Assembly (NCBI GenBank): GCA_002472275.1
Contig: DKRQ01000002.1
Location: forward strand, 20,669-58,430
Direction of reading: 5' to 3'
DNA length: 37,762 nucleotides
Source: Caryophanales bacterium UBA7278
GTDB taxonomy: Bacteria > Bacillota_I > Bacilli_A > RFN20 > CAG-826
Position numbers and translations under genes: made by a program. Every line of letters begins with the position of its first letter. The stretch's first letter is position 1. The notes beneath the pieces are model-generated. The model ran no database searches, was not told where the DNA came from, and worked only from the letters and a program-made list of their open reading frames with translations. Positions 22,283 through 30,199 of this stretch are shown piece by piece.

Positions 22283-24313
22283 TCAAAAACCGAAGTCAGA
22301 CAACTTGGGTTTCATATAACAAATCGAGCCTTCCTCATCCGTTCTTCTTATCCTTATCCCCGCGTTTTTTAGGCGTCCCATGACCCCGGGATCAGGATGG
22401 CCGTAGGTGTTTTTCGCCCCCACCGAAACGATGGCCTCCCTAGGCTTCAAGGTTTGCAAAAACTCCGATGACGTCGATGTTTTCGAGCCATGATGCCCGA
22501 CTTTGAGGATGGTGCACCTAAGGCCGGGGTTATCCTCGATGATCCTTTTCTCCACCGCTACGCCGGCGTCCCCGGTGAAAAGAAAGGTTTCACCAAGAAG
22601 GGAAAATGACAAAACCAAGGAATCCTCGTTTTCCTCGCCCCAGGAATAGACATTGTGGTTTTGGAAGGTCAATCCCCCTATCGTCAAAGGGAAATCCGAG
22701 GGGTCGTCGATGAAGCGCCCCACATCGAAATTCTGCAAAAGGGAATCCTTGGCCCCGATGTGATCGAAGTCATGGTGGGAGGCGATGACCGCGTCGAGCC
22801 TATATATCCTTTTCCTTCTTAAAAGGGGGATGAGACTTTGTCTCGCCAAATCCACGTCCTTCCTTCCACCCGTATCGATCAAAACCGCGTGAAGGCCATC
22901 CCTAATTAGCGCGGCATCCCCCTGCCCCACGTTGATGAAGGTCACTTCTTGGGTGAAAAAAGGTACGATGGGGACTAAGGAAATCGAATAGATGGACAAA
23001 AAGGAGACGAGGGCGCCCCGATAGATTCTCTTCACCCCAATCTCCTTTCCTATTAGGAAGAGAAGGAGGCAAAGCAAGAATAGACCCACCCCGAGATAGC
23101 TTAACGCGGGAAGAGGCAGAATCGGGTTGATTCTGGACATGAGCGCCAAGGTCTCGTAAAGAAAATCCCCGTATGGGTTAAGGAGAGCCTCCATCGGGAT
23201 CCCGAGGAACCCGATGAGCCCGAGGAATGAAAAGAGGAAGGTAAACGGGGTGAGGAGCAAGGAAAAAGGAAGCGAAAAAAGGGCGAACCCCTGCCCAGAG
23301 GATAGGGAAACGGGGAGTAAGAAAACCCTTAGGAAGACTAACCTCGCGATGGGGAGAAGATTTTTCCTTATCCGCTGGAAGACGGGAAGAGAGAAATCGA
23401 AGAGGAAGCATAGCCCGAATCCGATCAGAAATCCTTGGTCATAGGCAAAGCGGAAATCGAGGATCAAAACGATAATCCCGGATAAGGAATGGAGAAAAAG
23501 AGTCGATGGCTCCTTCTTTTTCATCTCGAAGAAGAACCGAAGGCCATATAGGGAAACTACGCGCCACACCCCTGCTTTATAGGGGGATAATGGGGTGAAA
23601 CATAGGCCAATCAAAAAGAGGATCAAATAGGCGTTTTTCCTTTTCGCCCCCTTTAGGAAAAGTCTATCGATGACCCTTAGTAGCGACCCAAGGACGAAAC
23701 CCGAGGCGGAGAAAAGAAATAGAAGAGAAAGCCCGCTTGCGTATTCGATCGCCGGCGCGTCGTAGTCCTTCAGGTTGAATAAACTCGCCGCTAAAAGCGA
23801 GGAAGCGTTCTTCTCTAGCTTCCCTAGGAAAGCCTGCTCGGCCCCCCGAATCCTTATGGGAAAAAGGAACTCGGCTTTGCATAGAGGTTGCTCCACCATC
23901 CCCAAGGCCCCTAGTTTCCTAAGGTATTCTTTGAAGTCGAACTGGCTTTCGTAGGTATTGACCTTTATATCCCCCACTTTGCCATTCACGCTCACGATGT
24001 CAAACAACTCGTAGGGATTTCCCTTTTTGGCGACGTAGACGCGGCTAAGGCCAACCTGGAGCAAGAAATAGTTCTCCTTGCTCCTAACGACGACCCCGGT
24101 GAAGGTTTCCCCTTGGATTGGGATTCTTCCTAGTAAGGCGAAGGCTACCCCGATGACGAGGAAGCCTAGATATAGGGACAAGCAACTTTTCCTAAAGGAA
24201 AGCCAAAGGAAAAGAAGGCCAACTATCGCGGCGAACACCCCTTCCCCGACGCTAGGGAAAAGACCTAGCCAAAGCCCAACGGCGAGTCCGCATAAGGCCA
24301 AGAAGGCCTTCAT
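22283..24313 (-). CDS. comEC: DNA uptake channel ComEC
   Basis: Inner-membrane channel that carries single-stranded DNA into the cytoplasm during natural transformation. 676 residues. The N-terminal membrane helices and an OB-like DUF4131 region are followed by the Competence domain with many hydrophobic segments (about 180-450). A C-terminal metallo-beta-lactamase-like domain has NVGQGDAALI, DTGGR, ASHHDFDHIGA and VGHHGSKTS. The metal-ligand motifs look intact, consistent with a nuclease or hydrolase role. It starts 3 bases after the comEA stop without a Shine-Dalgarno, so it probably depends on translation of comEA. No comEB lies between them. Confidence 0.95.
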   Translation of the reverse strand: MKAFLALCGLAVGLWLGLFPSVGEGVFAAIVGLLFLWLSFRKSCLSLYLGFLVIGVAFALLGRIPIQGETFTGVVVRSKENYFLLQVGLSRVYVAKKGNPYELFDIVSVNGKVGDIKVNTYESQFDFKEYLRKLGALGMVEQPLCKAEFLFPIRIRGAEQAFLGKLEKNASSLLAASLFNLKDYDAPAIEYASGLSLLFLFSASGFVLGSLLRVIDRLFLKGAKRKNAYLILFLIGLCFTPLSPYKAGVWRVVSLYGLRFFFEMKKKEPSTLFLHSLSGIIVLILDFRFAYDQGFLIGFGLCFLFDFSLPVFQRIRKNLLPIARLVFLRVFLLPVSLSSGQGFALFSLPFSLLLTPFTFLFSFLGLIGFLGIPMEALLNPYGDFLYETLALMSRINPILPLPALSYLGVGLFLLCLLLFLIGKEIGVKRIYRGALVSFLSIYSISLVPIVPFFTQEVTFINVGQGDAALIRDGLHAVLIDTGGRKDVDLARQSLIPLLRRKRIYRLDAVIASHHDFDHIGAKDSLLQNFDVGRFIDDPSDFPLTIGGLTFQNHNVYSWGEENEDSLVLSFSLLGETFLFTGDAGVAVEKRIIEDNPGLRCTILKVGHHGSKTSTSSEFLQTLKPREAIVSVGAKNTYGHPDPGVMGRLKNAGIRIRRTDEEGSICYMKPKLSDFGF

Positions 24314-24316
24314 GGC

Positions 24317-24856
24317 TTAGGAAGCATCCCTAAGGGTGATTTTGTCGCGGCAGGAAAGATAGGTGGCCGCGCCGATCCCGGAGACGTTTTTGATTTCTTC
24401 GATTGCCTCGAAGCTTTTGGAAACGCGGTAGCTCACGATCGCCGTGGCGACGGTCTTGGTGAACCCCGCGACCGCTTGAAGCTGCTCCGCCTCGGCCTTG
24501 TTGATGTTGACCTTGGTGATCGGGGCGGCCGAGCAAGTCGAGGAATTGTCGTAAAGCGGGGCGATGTAATAGCTGCCCTTGGCTTGCAGGACGTAGTCCG
24601 TGTTGAAGGAAAGGACGTCCGCGTTGCTCGTCGTGCCCGAGGCGGCCATGATGAGGTCGTACATGGTCGCCCCTTTTCCTAGGACGAAGGTCCCTGGCCG
24701 GATCACTTCCCCTTGTACCGTGACCGTGATGGAGTCCACGGCCAAAGAACTGCTAGAGGAAGCCACCGCCTGCGGGGTCGTGAGTACCCCGTTGACGATG
24801 CCAAACCCAAGCAGGCACGCCGCCGTGATGGCGACGATTATCAGTATCATCTTCAT
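24317..24856 (-). CDS. comEA: DNA receptor ComEA
   Basis: Membrane-anchored double-stranded DNA receptor for transformation. 179 residues: an N-terminal membrane anchor (about 2-22), a Ser/Ala linker, an SLBB-like soluble-ligand-binding beta domain (about 43-105, VTVQGEVIRPGTFVLGKG), then a C-terminal helix-hairpin-helix DNA-binding domain (about 115-175, VNINKAEAEQL ... IKNVSGIGAAT). AGGAGG stands 7 bases before the ATG, and TATAAA (24874-24879) is a likely -10 box. First gene of a comEA-comEC operon. Confidence 0.95.
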   Translation of the reverse strand: MKMILIIVAITAACLLGFGIVNGVLTTPQAVASSSSSLAVDSITVTVQGEVIRPGTFVLGKGATMYDLIMAASGTTSNADVLSFNTDYVLQAKGSYYIAPLYDNSSTCSAAPITKVNINKAEAEQLQAVAGFTKTVATAIVSYRVSKSFEAIEEIKNVSGIGAATYLSCRDKITLRDAS

Positions 24857-24921
24857 ATCGATACCTCCTGCCTTTTATAGGGAGGAAAGGGGCCAAAAAG
24901 TGATTTGAGTTTTGCTTTGGG

Positions 24922-24946
24922 CAAAGAAAAAGGCCCGCGAAGGGCC
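24922..24946 (-). terminator. Rho-independent terminator after greA
   Basis: GGCCC-TTCGC-GGGCC in minus-strand RNA, followed by TTTTTCTTT. It lies 20 bases past the greA stop and ahead of the comEA promoter. Confidence 0.9.
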
Positions 24947-24965
24947 AAATTCTTTCGATGGTATC

Positions 24966-25451
24966 TTACTTACGGCTCGATTTGAGGATTTCGACTTCGT
25001 AGGGTTCGACCGACTCGATGAGGACGATCTTGCCGGGTTCGGCGCCTAGAAGGGCCTTGCCGATCGGGGATTCGTTGGAGACAGTCGGGAGGTCGGCCAT
25101 CGGGTCCGCGCCGATGTTACCGGCGATCTTGACGGTGACTTCCTCACCGGTATCGCGGTTTACGAAGGTGACGACGTCGCCGATGGAGATCTTCTTCGAA
25201 CGGTTGCTGGAGCTTTCCTCCGCGGCGACGGAGTTATTGAAGATCTGCTCGATCTCGGCGATACGGCCTTCGATCTGGGCCTGGCGGTCCCTGGCCGCGT
25301 CGTAGTCGGCGTTTTCGGAAAGGTCGCCTTGGCTACGGGCGAGTTGGAGTTTCTCGATGACGTCGGGACGTTGGACGTCGATGAGGTCGCGGTATTCCTT
25401 CTCAAGTTGGGCGCGTTCCTCTTTGGTTAGGATGATTTTCTTCTCGGGCAT
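24966..25451 (-). CDS. greA: Transcription elongation factor GreA
   Basis: Rescues backtracked RNA polymerase by stimulating transcript cleavage. 161 residues: an N-terminal coiled coil carrying the acidic tip motif GDLSENADYDAARDRQ (about 45-60), and a C-terminal FKBP-like domain (about 85-158) with SNESPIGKALLG. AGAGGA stands 7 bases before the ATG, behind a strong promoter. Confidence 0.98.
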   Translation of the reverse strand: MPEKKIILTKEERAQLEKEYRDLIDVQRPDVIEKLQLARSQGDLSENADYDAARDRQAQIEGRIAEIEQIFNNSVAAEESSSNRSKKISIGDVVTFVNRDTGEEVTVKIAGNIGADPMADLPTVSNESPIGKALLGAEPGKIVLIESVEPYEVEILKSSRK

Positions 25452-25475
25452 GGTTTATTCCTCTTGGCGGTGATG

Positions 25476-25504
25476 ATTATATTCTTTAGGCTAGTGCCTA
25501 ACAA
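25476..25504 (-). promoter_or_regulatory. greA promoter
   Basis: On the minus strand TTGTTA (25499-25504), a 17-base spacer and TATAAT (25476-25481). The leader is about 18 bases with a Shine-Dalgarno. Confidence 0.8.
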
Positions 25505-25514
25505 GAGCGGGTTC

Positions 25515-25781
25515 TTATTTGGCTTCCGCGATTTTGGGGTCTTCGTCGTAGGCGGCGAGCACCTGTTCGCATTCGTCGTATTCCTCATCGCTCATGCTGG
25601 CCATGGACTTGCCATCCTCGGTGGCGACGACGACGAGCTCGTCCGGGTTAGATTCCTCGTAGATGAAATAGTAGTCGCGGTTCCTCTCGTCGTTATGGAA
25701 ATAGAAGAGGATTTTCATCAACTTCTCTTTGCCGGATTCGTCGGTAACGACAAAGTCGTTTTCGTTCTTGATTTCGATCAT
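25515..25781 (-). CDS. DUF1292 family protein (YrzB-like)
   Basis: 88 residues, strongly acidic. The pattern (IEIKNENDFVVTDESGKE ... FYFHNDERNRDYYFIYEE ... EDGKSMASMSDEEYDECEQVLAAY) matches the small DUF1292 proteins that follow alaS in Bacillota. Function unknown in the family. AAGGAC is upstream of the ATG, 14 bases after alaS, so it is the second gene of the T-box-controlled unit. The ireB and ruvX genes usually found between alaS and this gene are absent. Confidence 0.85.
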   Translation of the reverse strand: MIEIKNENDFVVTDESGKEKLMKILFYFHNDERNRDYYFIYEESNPDELVVVATEDGKSMASMSDEEYDECEQVLAAYDEDPKIAEAK

Positions 25782-25794
25782 GGTGGGTCCTTTC

Positions 25795-28404
25795 TTAGGC
25801 GAGTTTCGCCTTGATGGCCTCGACGGCCTCGGAGAAGCGGCTCAAATCGGAGGCGGAGCCTTGGCTCATCTCGGGACGGCCGCCGCCAGAGCCCTGAAGG
25901 TAGGGTCCGGCTTCCTTTAGCGCCCCGTTGGCGCCAAGTTTGCTCGCGCCTAGGCCGGAGGCGAAGGCGACGACGGAGGATTTGCCCTCCCCCTTCCCGA
26001 CGAGGAAGAGGAGGCAATCGGGGTATTTGACCTTGAGGCTATCGCCGATCTTCATGAGGTCGTTCCTGCCGGCCCCTTCGATGATCTTGGCGAGGAGTTT
26101 GACCCCGCCGACCTCGACGAACTCCTCGTCCATCGCCTTGGCGGAGGCGGAGGCGAGTTTGGCTTTGACGGCCTCTAGTTCCTTGTTTTTGGCGGCAATT
26201 TCGCCCTTAAGGCCCTTGACCCTCGCGGTGAGTTGGCTATCCGCGGGGTTGCCGACTTCCTCCGAAACGGAGGAAAGGACGAAGGAACGGTCCCTTAGGT
26301 AAGAATAGGCCCCTAAGGAGGTCCTGGCCTCGATGCGGCGCACGCCGCTAGAGACGGCACCTTCGCTCACGATCGCGAACACCCCGATTTCAGAGGTGTT
26401 CTTCACGTGGGTGCCGCCGCAGAATTCGCGGGAATAGTCGCCAAAGCAGACGACGCGGACGACGTCCCCGTACTTCTCGGAGAATTCCATCTCGGCGCCT
26501 AGCTTTTTGGCTTCCTCGATGGGGAGGACCTTTGTCTCTTCCTCGATGCCCTCGGCGATAAGGAGGTTCACCTTGTCCTCGATCTTCCTTAGGTCTTCCT
26601 TGGAGATCTTGGAAAGGCTAGAGAAGTCGAAACGGAGGTAATCCTGGTTGACGAAGGAGCCCTTTTGGTCGACGTGGGTGCCAAGCACCTCGCCGATTGC
26701 GGCGTGAAGCAAATGGGTCGCGGAGTGGTTCCTCGCGGTGAGTGTCCTCTTGAGGGGGTCGACCTTTTGGACGGCCTTATCCCCTACTTTCAGACTTCCA
26801 AATTCCACTCTGACATGCATTAGGTGCTGGCCAGAGGGGGCTTTCCTGACCCCGATGACCTGGGCGGAGAAGTTATCGTTCTCGATCCTTCCTAGGTCGC
26901 TGACCTGGCCGCCGGATTCGGCGTAGAAAGGGGTTTGCCTAAAGGCAACTTCGCCCTCTTCGGTGATCTCCTCGGCCTTTTCGCCGTCGACGAAGGTGCC
27001 GATGACCTCGCTTTCAAGGTCGAGGCGCTCGTAATCGAAGGTCGAGGGTTCCTTGAATTCCATGAGGTCCTTGGATTGCTTGGCGAAGCTTTGCGCCTCG
27101 CCCCTGGCGTTTCTGGCCCTCTCCCTTTGTTCCTCCATCTTGGCCTTGAAGCCCTCGACGTCGACTTCGACGCCGGCTTCTTGGCAGATCTCGACGGTGA
27201 GATCGAGGGGGAAGCCGAAGGTATCGTAGAGTTTGAAGGCAAGGGGCCCTTCGAGGACCTTTTTGCCCTCGATCGCCTCGCGGAGGATCTCTTCGCCCGA
27301 GGATAGGGTCTTGATGAACTTCTCCTCCTCGGCGAGGACCATCTTGGAGACGAGTTCCTTCTTGGAAAGGAGCTCGGGATAGAAATCGCTGTATTCCTTG
27401 GCGACGACGCCGATCAGTTCGTGCATGAAGGGCTTTTCGACGCCTAGTTTCCTGCCATAGCGCATCGCGCGGCGGATGATACGTCTTAAGACGTAACCCC
27501 TGCCCTCGTTGGAGAAATAGGCTCCGTCGGACAAAGCGAAGGTAAGGCACCTCGCGTGGTCGGCGATGACCCTGTAGGATTTGAGGTTCTCCCCTTCATA
27601 TGGTTTGCCGCAGAGGGCCTTCGTGGCCTCGATAATCGGCATGAAGAGGTCGGTTTCGAAATTGGTTTTGGTGCCTTGGAGGATGCAGGCGATCCTCTCT
27701 AGGCCCGAGCCGGTGTCGATGTTTTTGGAGGGAAGCTCCTTGTAGTCCTTCCTCGCCACCCCGGAGACAGAGTTATATTGGCTGAAGACGATGTTCCAGA
27801 TCTCGATGTAACGGTCGTTCTCCATGTCCTCGCGGAGCATTTTGACGCCTAGGCCCTTGGGGTCATATTCCTCACCCCTATCGTAGAACATCTCGGTGTC
27901 GGGGCCGCAGGGGCCTTCGCCGATCTCCCAGAAGTTGCTTTCCATGGGGATCATGTGGTCGCGGGCCATCCCGCATTTGACCCAGAGTTCGAGGGTCGCT
28001 TTGTCATCCGGCTGATAGGTGATGTAGAGCTTATTGGGATCAAGCCCGAAGCCCTTATCCTCACTAGTGAGGATCTCGAATGCCCAGGGGATGACCTCGT
28101 CGCGGAAATAGTCGCCGATCGAGAAATTGCCGAGCATCTCGAAGAACGTGTGGTGACGGGCGGTGAACCCGACGTTTTCGATGTCGTTAGTGCGGATCGA
28201 TTTCTGGACGTTGACGATCCTGCGGCAAGGCGGGATCTCGCTCCCGTCGAAATATTTCTTGAGTCCGGTGACGCCGGCGTTGACCCAAAGCAAGGACTTA
28301 TCGCCCTGCGGGATCAGGTTCACGCCTGGGATGTAGCGATGTCCCTTCGATTCGAAGAACTCGATCCATCTCCTGCGGATCTCCCTTCCTTTTAACGGTT
28401 TCAT
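25795..28404 (-). CDS. alaS: Alanyl-tRNA synthetase
   Basis: Charges tRNA-Ala and edits Ser/Gly mischarging. 869 residues. A class II catalytic domain (1-250; SKGHRYIPGVNLIP, TARHHTFFEMLGNFS) and tRNA recognition region are followed by the editing domain with zinc ligands HSATHLLHA and CFGDYSREFCGGTHV, and a C-terminal DHHA1/coiled region with the Gly-rich GGGRPEMSQG. An upstream in-frame start exists at 28467 but falls inside the T-box leader. The ATG at 28404 has GGAGGT 7 bases away and is the family N-terminus. Regulated by the T-box just upstream. Confidence 0.98.
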   Translation of the reverse strand: MKPLKGREIRRRWIEFFESKGHRYIPGVNLIPQGDKSLLWVNAGVTGLKKYFDGSEIPPCRRIVNVQKSIRTNDIENVGFTARHHTFFEMLGNFSIGDYFRDEVIPWAFEILTSEDKGFGLDPNKLYITYQPDDKATLELWVKCGMARDHMIPMESNFWEIGEGPCGPDTEMFYDRGEEYDPKGLGVKMLREDMENDRYIEIWNIVFSQYNSVSGVARKDYKELPSKNIDTGSGLERIACILQGTKTNFETDLFMPIIEATKALCGKPYEGENLKSYRVIADHARCLTFALSDGAYFSNEGRGYVLRRIIRRAMRYGRKLGVEKPFMHELIGVVAKEYSDFYPELLSKKELVSKMVLAEEEKFIKTLSSGEEILREAIEGKKVLEGPLAFKLYDTFGFPLDLTVEICQEAGVEVDVEGFKAKMEEQRERARNARGEAQSFAKQSKDLMEFKEPSTFDYERLDLESEVIGTFVDGEKAEEITEEGEVAFRQTPFYAESGGQVSDLGRIENDNFSAQVIGVRKAPSGQHLMHVRVEFGSLKVGDKAVQKVDPLKRTLTARNHSATHLLHAAIGEVLGTHVDQKGSFVNQDYLRFDFSSLSKISKEDLRKIEDKVNLLIAEGIEEETKVLPIEEAKKLGAEMEFSEKYGDVVRVVCFGDYSREFCGGTHVKNTSEIGVFAIVSEGAVSSGVRRIEARTSLGAYSYLRDRSFVLSSVSEEVGNPADSQLTARVKGLKGEIAAKNKELEAVKAKLASASAKAMDEEFVEVGGVKLLAKIIEGAGRNDLMKIGDSLKVKYPDCLLFLVGKGEGKSSVVAFASGLGASKLGANGALKEAGPYLQGSGGGRPEMSQGSASDLSRFSEAVEAIKAKLA

Positions 28405-28560
28405 GTGGGTTACCTCCAAAAAAATAAAACACCCCCGACGAAGGAACGCCTTGGGGCGCGGTACCATCCTTCTTCACCGAAACGGGTGCTCTTAGTTGCT
28501 AACTTAACGCGTTACCACGGCGGCATTGCCCGCATAAGGGGGAGTGGCAGGTTCCCGATG
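28405..28560 (-). promoter_or_regulatory. T-box riboswitch leader of alaS
   Basis: The T-box consensus appears as AAGAAGGATGGTACCGCG (28457-28474), preceded by a stem III-like hairpin CACCCG/CGGTG. It is followed by a terminator whose arms lie within 28430-28458 (CGCCCC...GGGGGTG, inner GGCG/CGTC), with a long T-rich tract before the Shine-Dalgarno. Uncharged tRNA-Ala would be expected to stabilise the antiterminator. Only about 86 bases separate the predicted transcription start from the T-box, so stem I is short. The specifier codon could not be placed with confidence. Confidence 0.85.
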
Positions 28561-28566
28561 GGCCTA

Positions 28567-28572
28567 ATTATA
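28567..28572 (-). promoter_or_regulatory. -10 box of the alaS leader
   Basis: Perfect TATAAT on the minus strand with an AT-rich but non-consensus -35 region (TTTTAT at 17 bases). It sets the 5' end of the T-box leader near 28560. Confidence 0.6.
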
Positions 28573-28584
28573 GGGCTCGTTTTA

Positions 28585-28614
28585 TATAAATAAAAGTGGG
28601 GAAAAGATCACCCC
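28585..28614 (-). terminator. Possible terminator overlapping the mnmA stop
   Basis: GGGG-TGATCTTTT-CCCC in minus-strand RNA followed by ACTTTTATTT. The stop codon TGA lies in the loop. The stem is short (4 bp), so the call is tentative. Confidence 0.45.
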
Positions 28615-29750
28615 GCGTCGACGCGCTTGCCTTCGCGGTAGACCTCTTCGATGATGCCCCCGCCTAAAAGCATATCGCCGACGTATATCGCAGCGATTTG
28701 CCCAGGCGTGACCGCCTCGACGGGATGGTCTTCGTAATGGAGGGTGGCCGAGCCGTCTTCGTTGATATGGAGGACGCAGGGCTGATCGGCCTGACGGTAA
28801 CGGAACTTGACCCCCACTTCGATGTCATTGCCCTCCACTTCCCCCTGCAGGTTCAAATGGGAGAGGTTGCAGCTAGTCGAGGTCAGAAGGTAACGGTCCT
28901 TAGGCTGGCAAACGTAGAGGATGTTGTTCGGGACGTCTTTCCTTACGACCCAATACCCGCCTTCCTCCTCGCCTTTGATGCCGCCGATTCCTAGGCCCTT
29001 ATGCTGGCCGATCGTGTAGAAATAGACGCCCGAATGGGTGCCGATTTCCTTGCCTTTAGGGAGAAGGACGACTTTGCCGGGTTTAGCGGGCATGTAGTTT
29101 TGGAGGAACTGCTTGAAATGGCGTTCCCCGATGAAGCAAACACCGGTCGAATCCTTCTTGTCCATGACCGATTTTAAGCCGAGCGAATGGGCGATTTCCC
29201 TGACTTTTGGTTTATCGATGTTTCCTAAAGGAAACAAGCAGGAGGAAAGTTGCTCTTTCGAGATTTGGCAAAGGAAATAGGTCTGGTCCTTGTTGCGGTC
29301 GTCCGCCTTGAATAAACGCGGATTCCCCTTATCGTCGGTTCCTCTCTTCGCATAGTGTCCCATCGCGATGGCCTCGAAGCCGTTTTTCTTAGCGAAATCG
29401 AGGAAGGCGTCGAACTTGATGTATTTGTTGCAGAAGACGTCGGGGTTTGGGGTCCTTCCCTTTTTGTATTCGCTTAGGAAGAAGGAGAAGACGTTGTCCC
29501 AGTATTCCTTGACGAAATCCTGGCGCAATAATGGGATGTTGAGGGCTTTTGCGACCTCAACCGCATCGTAATAGTCGACTTCCTGGGGGCACTGGGCCTG
29601 ACCTAGGGTTGGGTTGCCTAGGGTGTCGTTATTGGCGAGGGCGTCCCAGTTGCGCATGAAACCGCCGGAGACCTCGTGGCCCTCCTGCTGCAGCAAATAG
29701 GCGGCGACCGCCGAATCGACCCCGCCGCTAAGCCCGACGAGCACCTTCAT
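28608..29750 (-). CDS. mnmA: tRNA-specific 2-thiouridylase MnmA
   Basis: Adds sulfur to U34 of tRNA-Lys, -Glu and -Gln, using ATP and a persulfide. 380 residues. PP-loop SGGVDS (8-13); catalytic cysteines Cys107 (in TPNPDVFCNKY) and Cys205 (in DSTGVCFIGER); then the C-terminal beta-barrel domain. Two ATGs lie 6 bases apart; the one at 29750 sits 8 bases after AGGAG and matches the family N-terminus. It overlaps the dtd stop as ATGA, so translation is coupled. Confidence 0.97.
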   Translation of the reverse strand: MKVLVGLSGGVDSAVAAYLLQQEGHEVSGGFMRNWDALANNDTLGNPTLGQAQCPQEVDYYDAVEVAKALNIPLLRQDFVKEYWDNVFSFFLSEYKKGRTPNPDVFCNKYIKFDAFLDFAKKNGFEAIAMGHYAKRGTDDKGNPRLFKADDRNKDQTYFLCQISKEQLSSCLFPLGNIDKPKVREIAHSLGLKSVMDKKDSTGVCFIGERHFKQFLQNYMPAKPGKVVLLPKGKEIGTHSGVYFYTIGQHKGLGIGGIKGEEEGGYWVVRKDVPNNILYVCQPKDRYLLTSTSCNLSHLNLQGEVEGNDIEVGVKFRYRQADQPCVLHINEDGSATLHYEDHPVEAVTPGQIAAIYVGDMLLGGGIIEEVYREGKRVDAG

Positions 29751-30199
29751 GGCCATAGCTCCTTGGAATCGAGGACGAGGGTGAAGGGGCCGTCGTTAAC
29801 GAGACTTACCTTCATGTCGGCCTGGAAGACCCCGTTTTGGGTCTTGGGGTAAACCGATTGCATCTTTTGGAGGAAATAGGCGTAGAGGGTCCTCGCCTCA
29901 TCGGCTTTCATCGCCTCGACGAAACTAGGGCGATTGCCTTCTTTGAGGGACCCATAAAGCGTGAACTGGGAGACCGAAAGGATTTCCCCATTCACCGCGG
30001 ACAAGGAAAGGTTCGTCTTGCCCTCGGCATCCTCGAAAATGCGCATCTTGGCGATCTTTTCTGCCATTTTATCGGCGATTTCCGGGGTATCCCCGGGCGT
30101 TAGGCCCACGAGTAAAAGGACCCCTTTCCCGATGGAGGAAACCTCCTTCCCCTCGACGAGGACGGAGGCGCTTAGGACCCTTTGGACGACGACTTTCAT
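29747..30199 (-). CDS. dtd: D-aminoacyl-tRNA deacylase
   Basis: Removes D-amino acids (and glycine from tRNA-Ala) from mischarged tRNA. 150 residues, standard length, beginning MKVVVQRVLSASV. The two active-site motifs are SVSQFT (75-80) and NDGPFT (135-140); the second carries the Gly-Pro pair that gives chiral proofreading, with Phe where Val is usual. ATGA overlaps on both sides tie it to the phosphorylase and mnmA genes. Confidence 0.96.
   Translation of the reverse strand: MKVVVQRVLSASVLVEGKEVSSIGKGVLLLVGLTPGDTPEIADKMAEKIAKMRIFEDAEGKTNLSLSAVNGEILSVSQFTLYGSLKEGNRPSFVEAMKADEARTLYAYFLQKMQSVYPKTQNGVFQADMKVSLVNDGPFTLVLDSKELWP

Noticed and set aside
27014..27550. Minus-strand 178-codon frame inside alaS
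   Set aside because: Arg/Pro-rich out-of-frame reading of alaS.
28405..28607. tRNA gene in the alaS leader
   Set aside because: The GC-rich hairpins do not form a cloverleaf; the T-box consensus and terminator explain the region.
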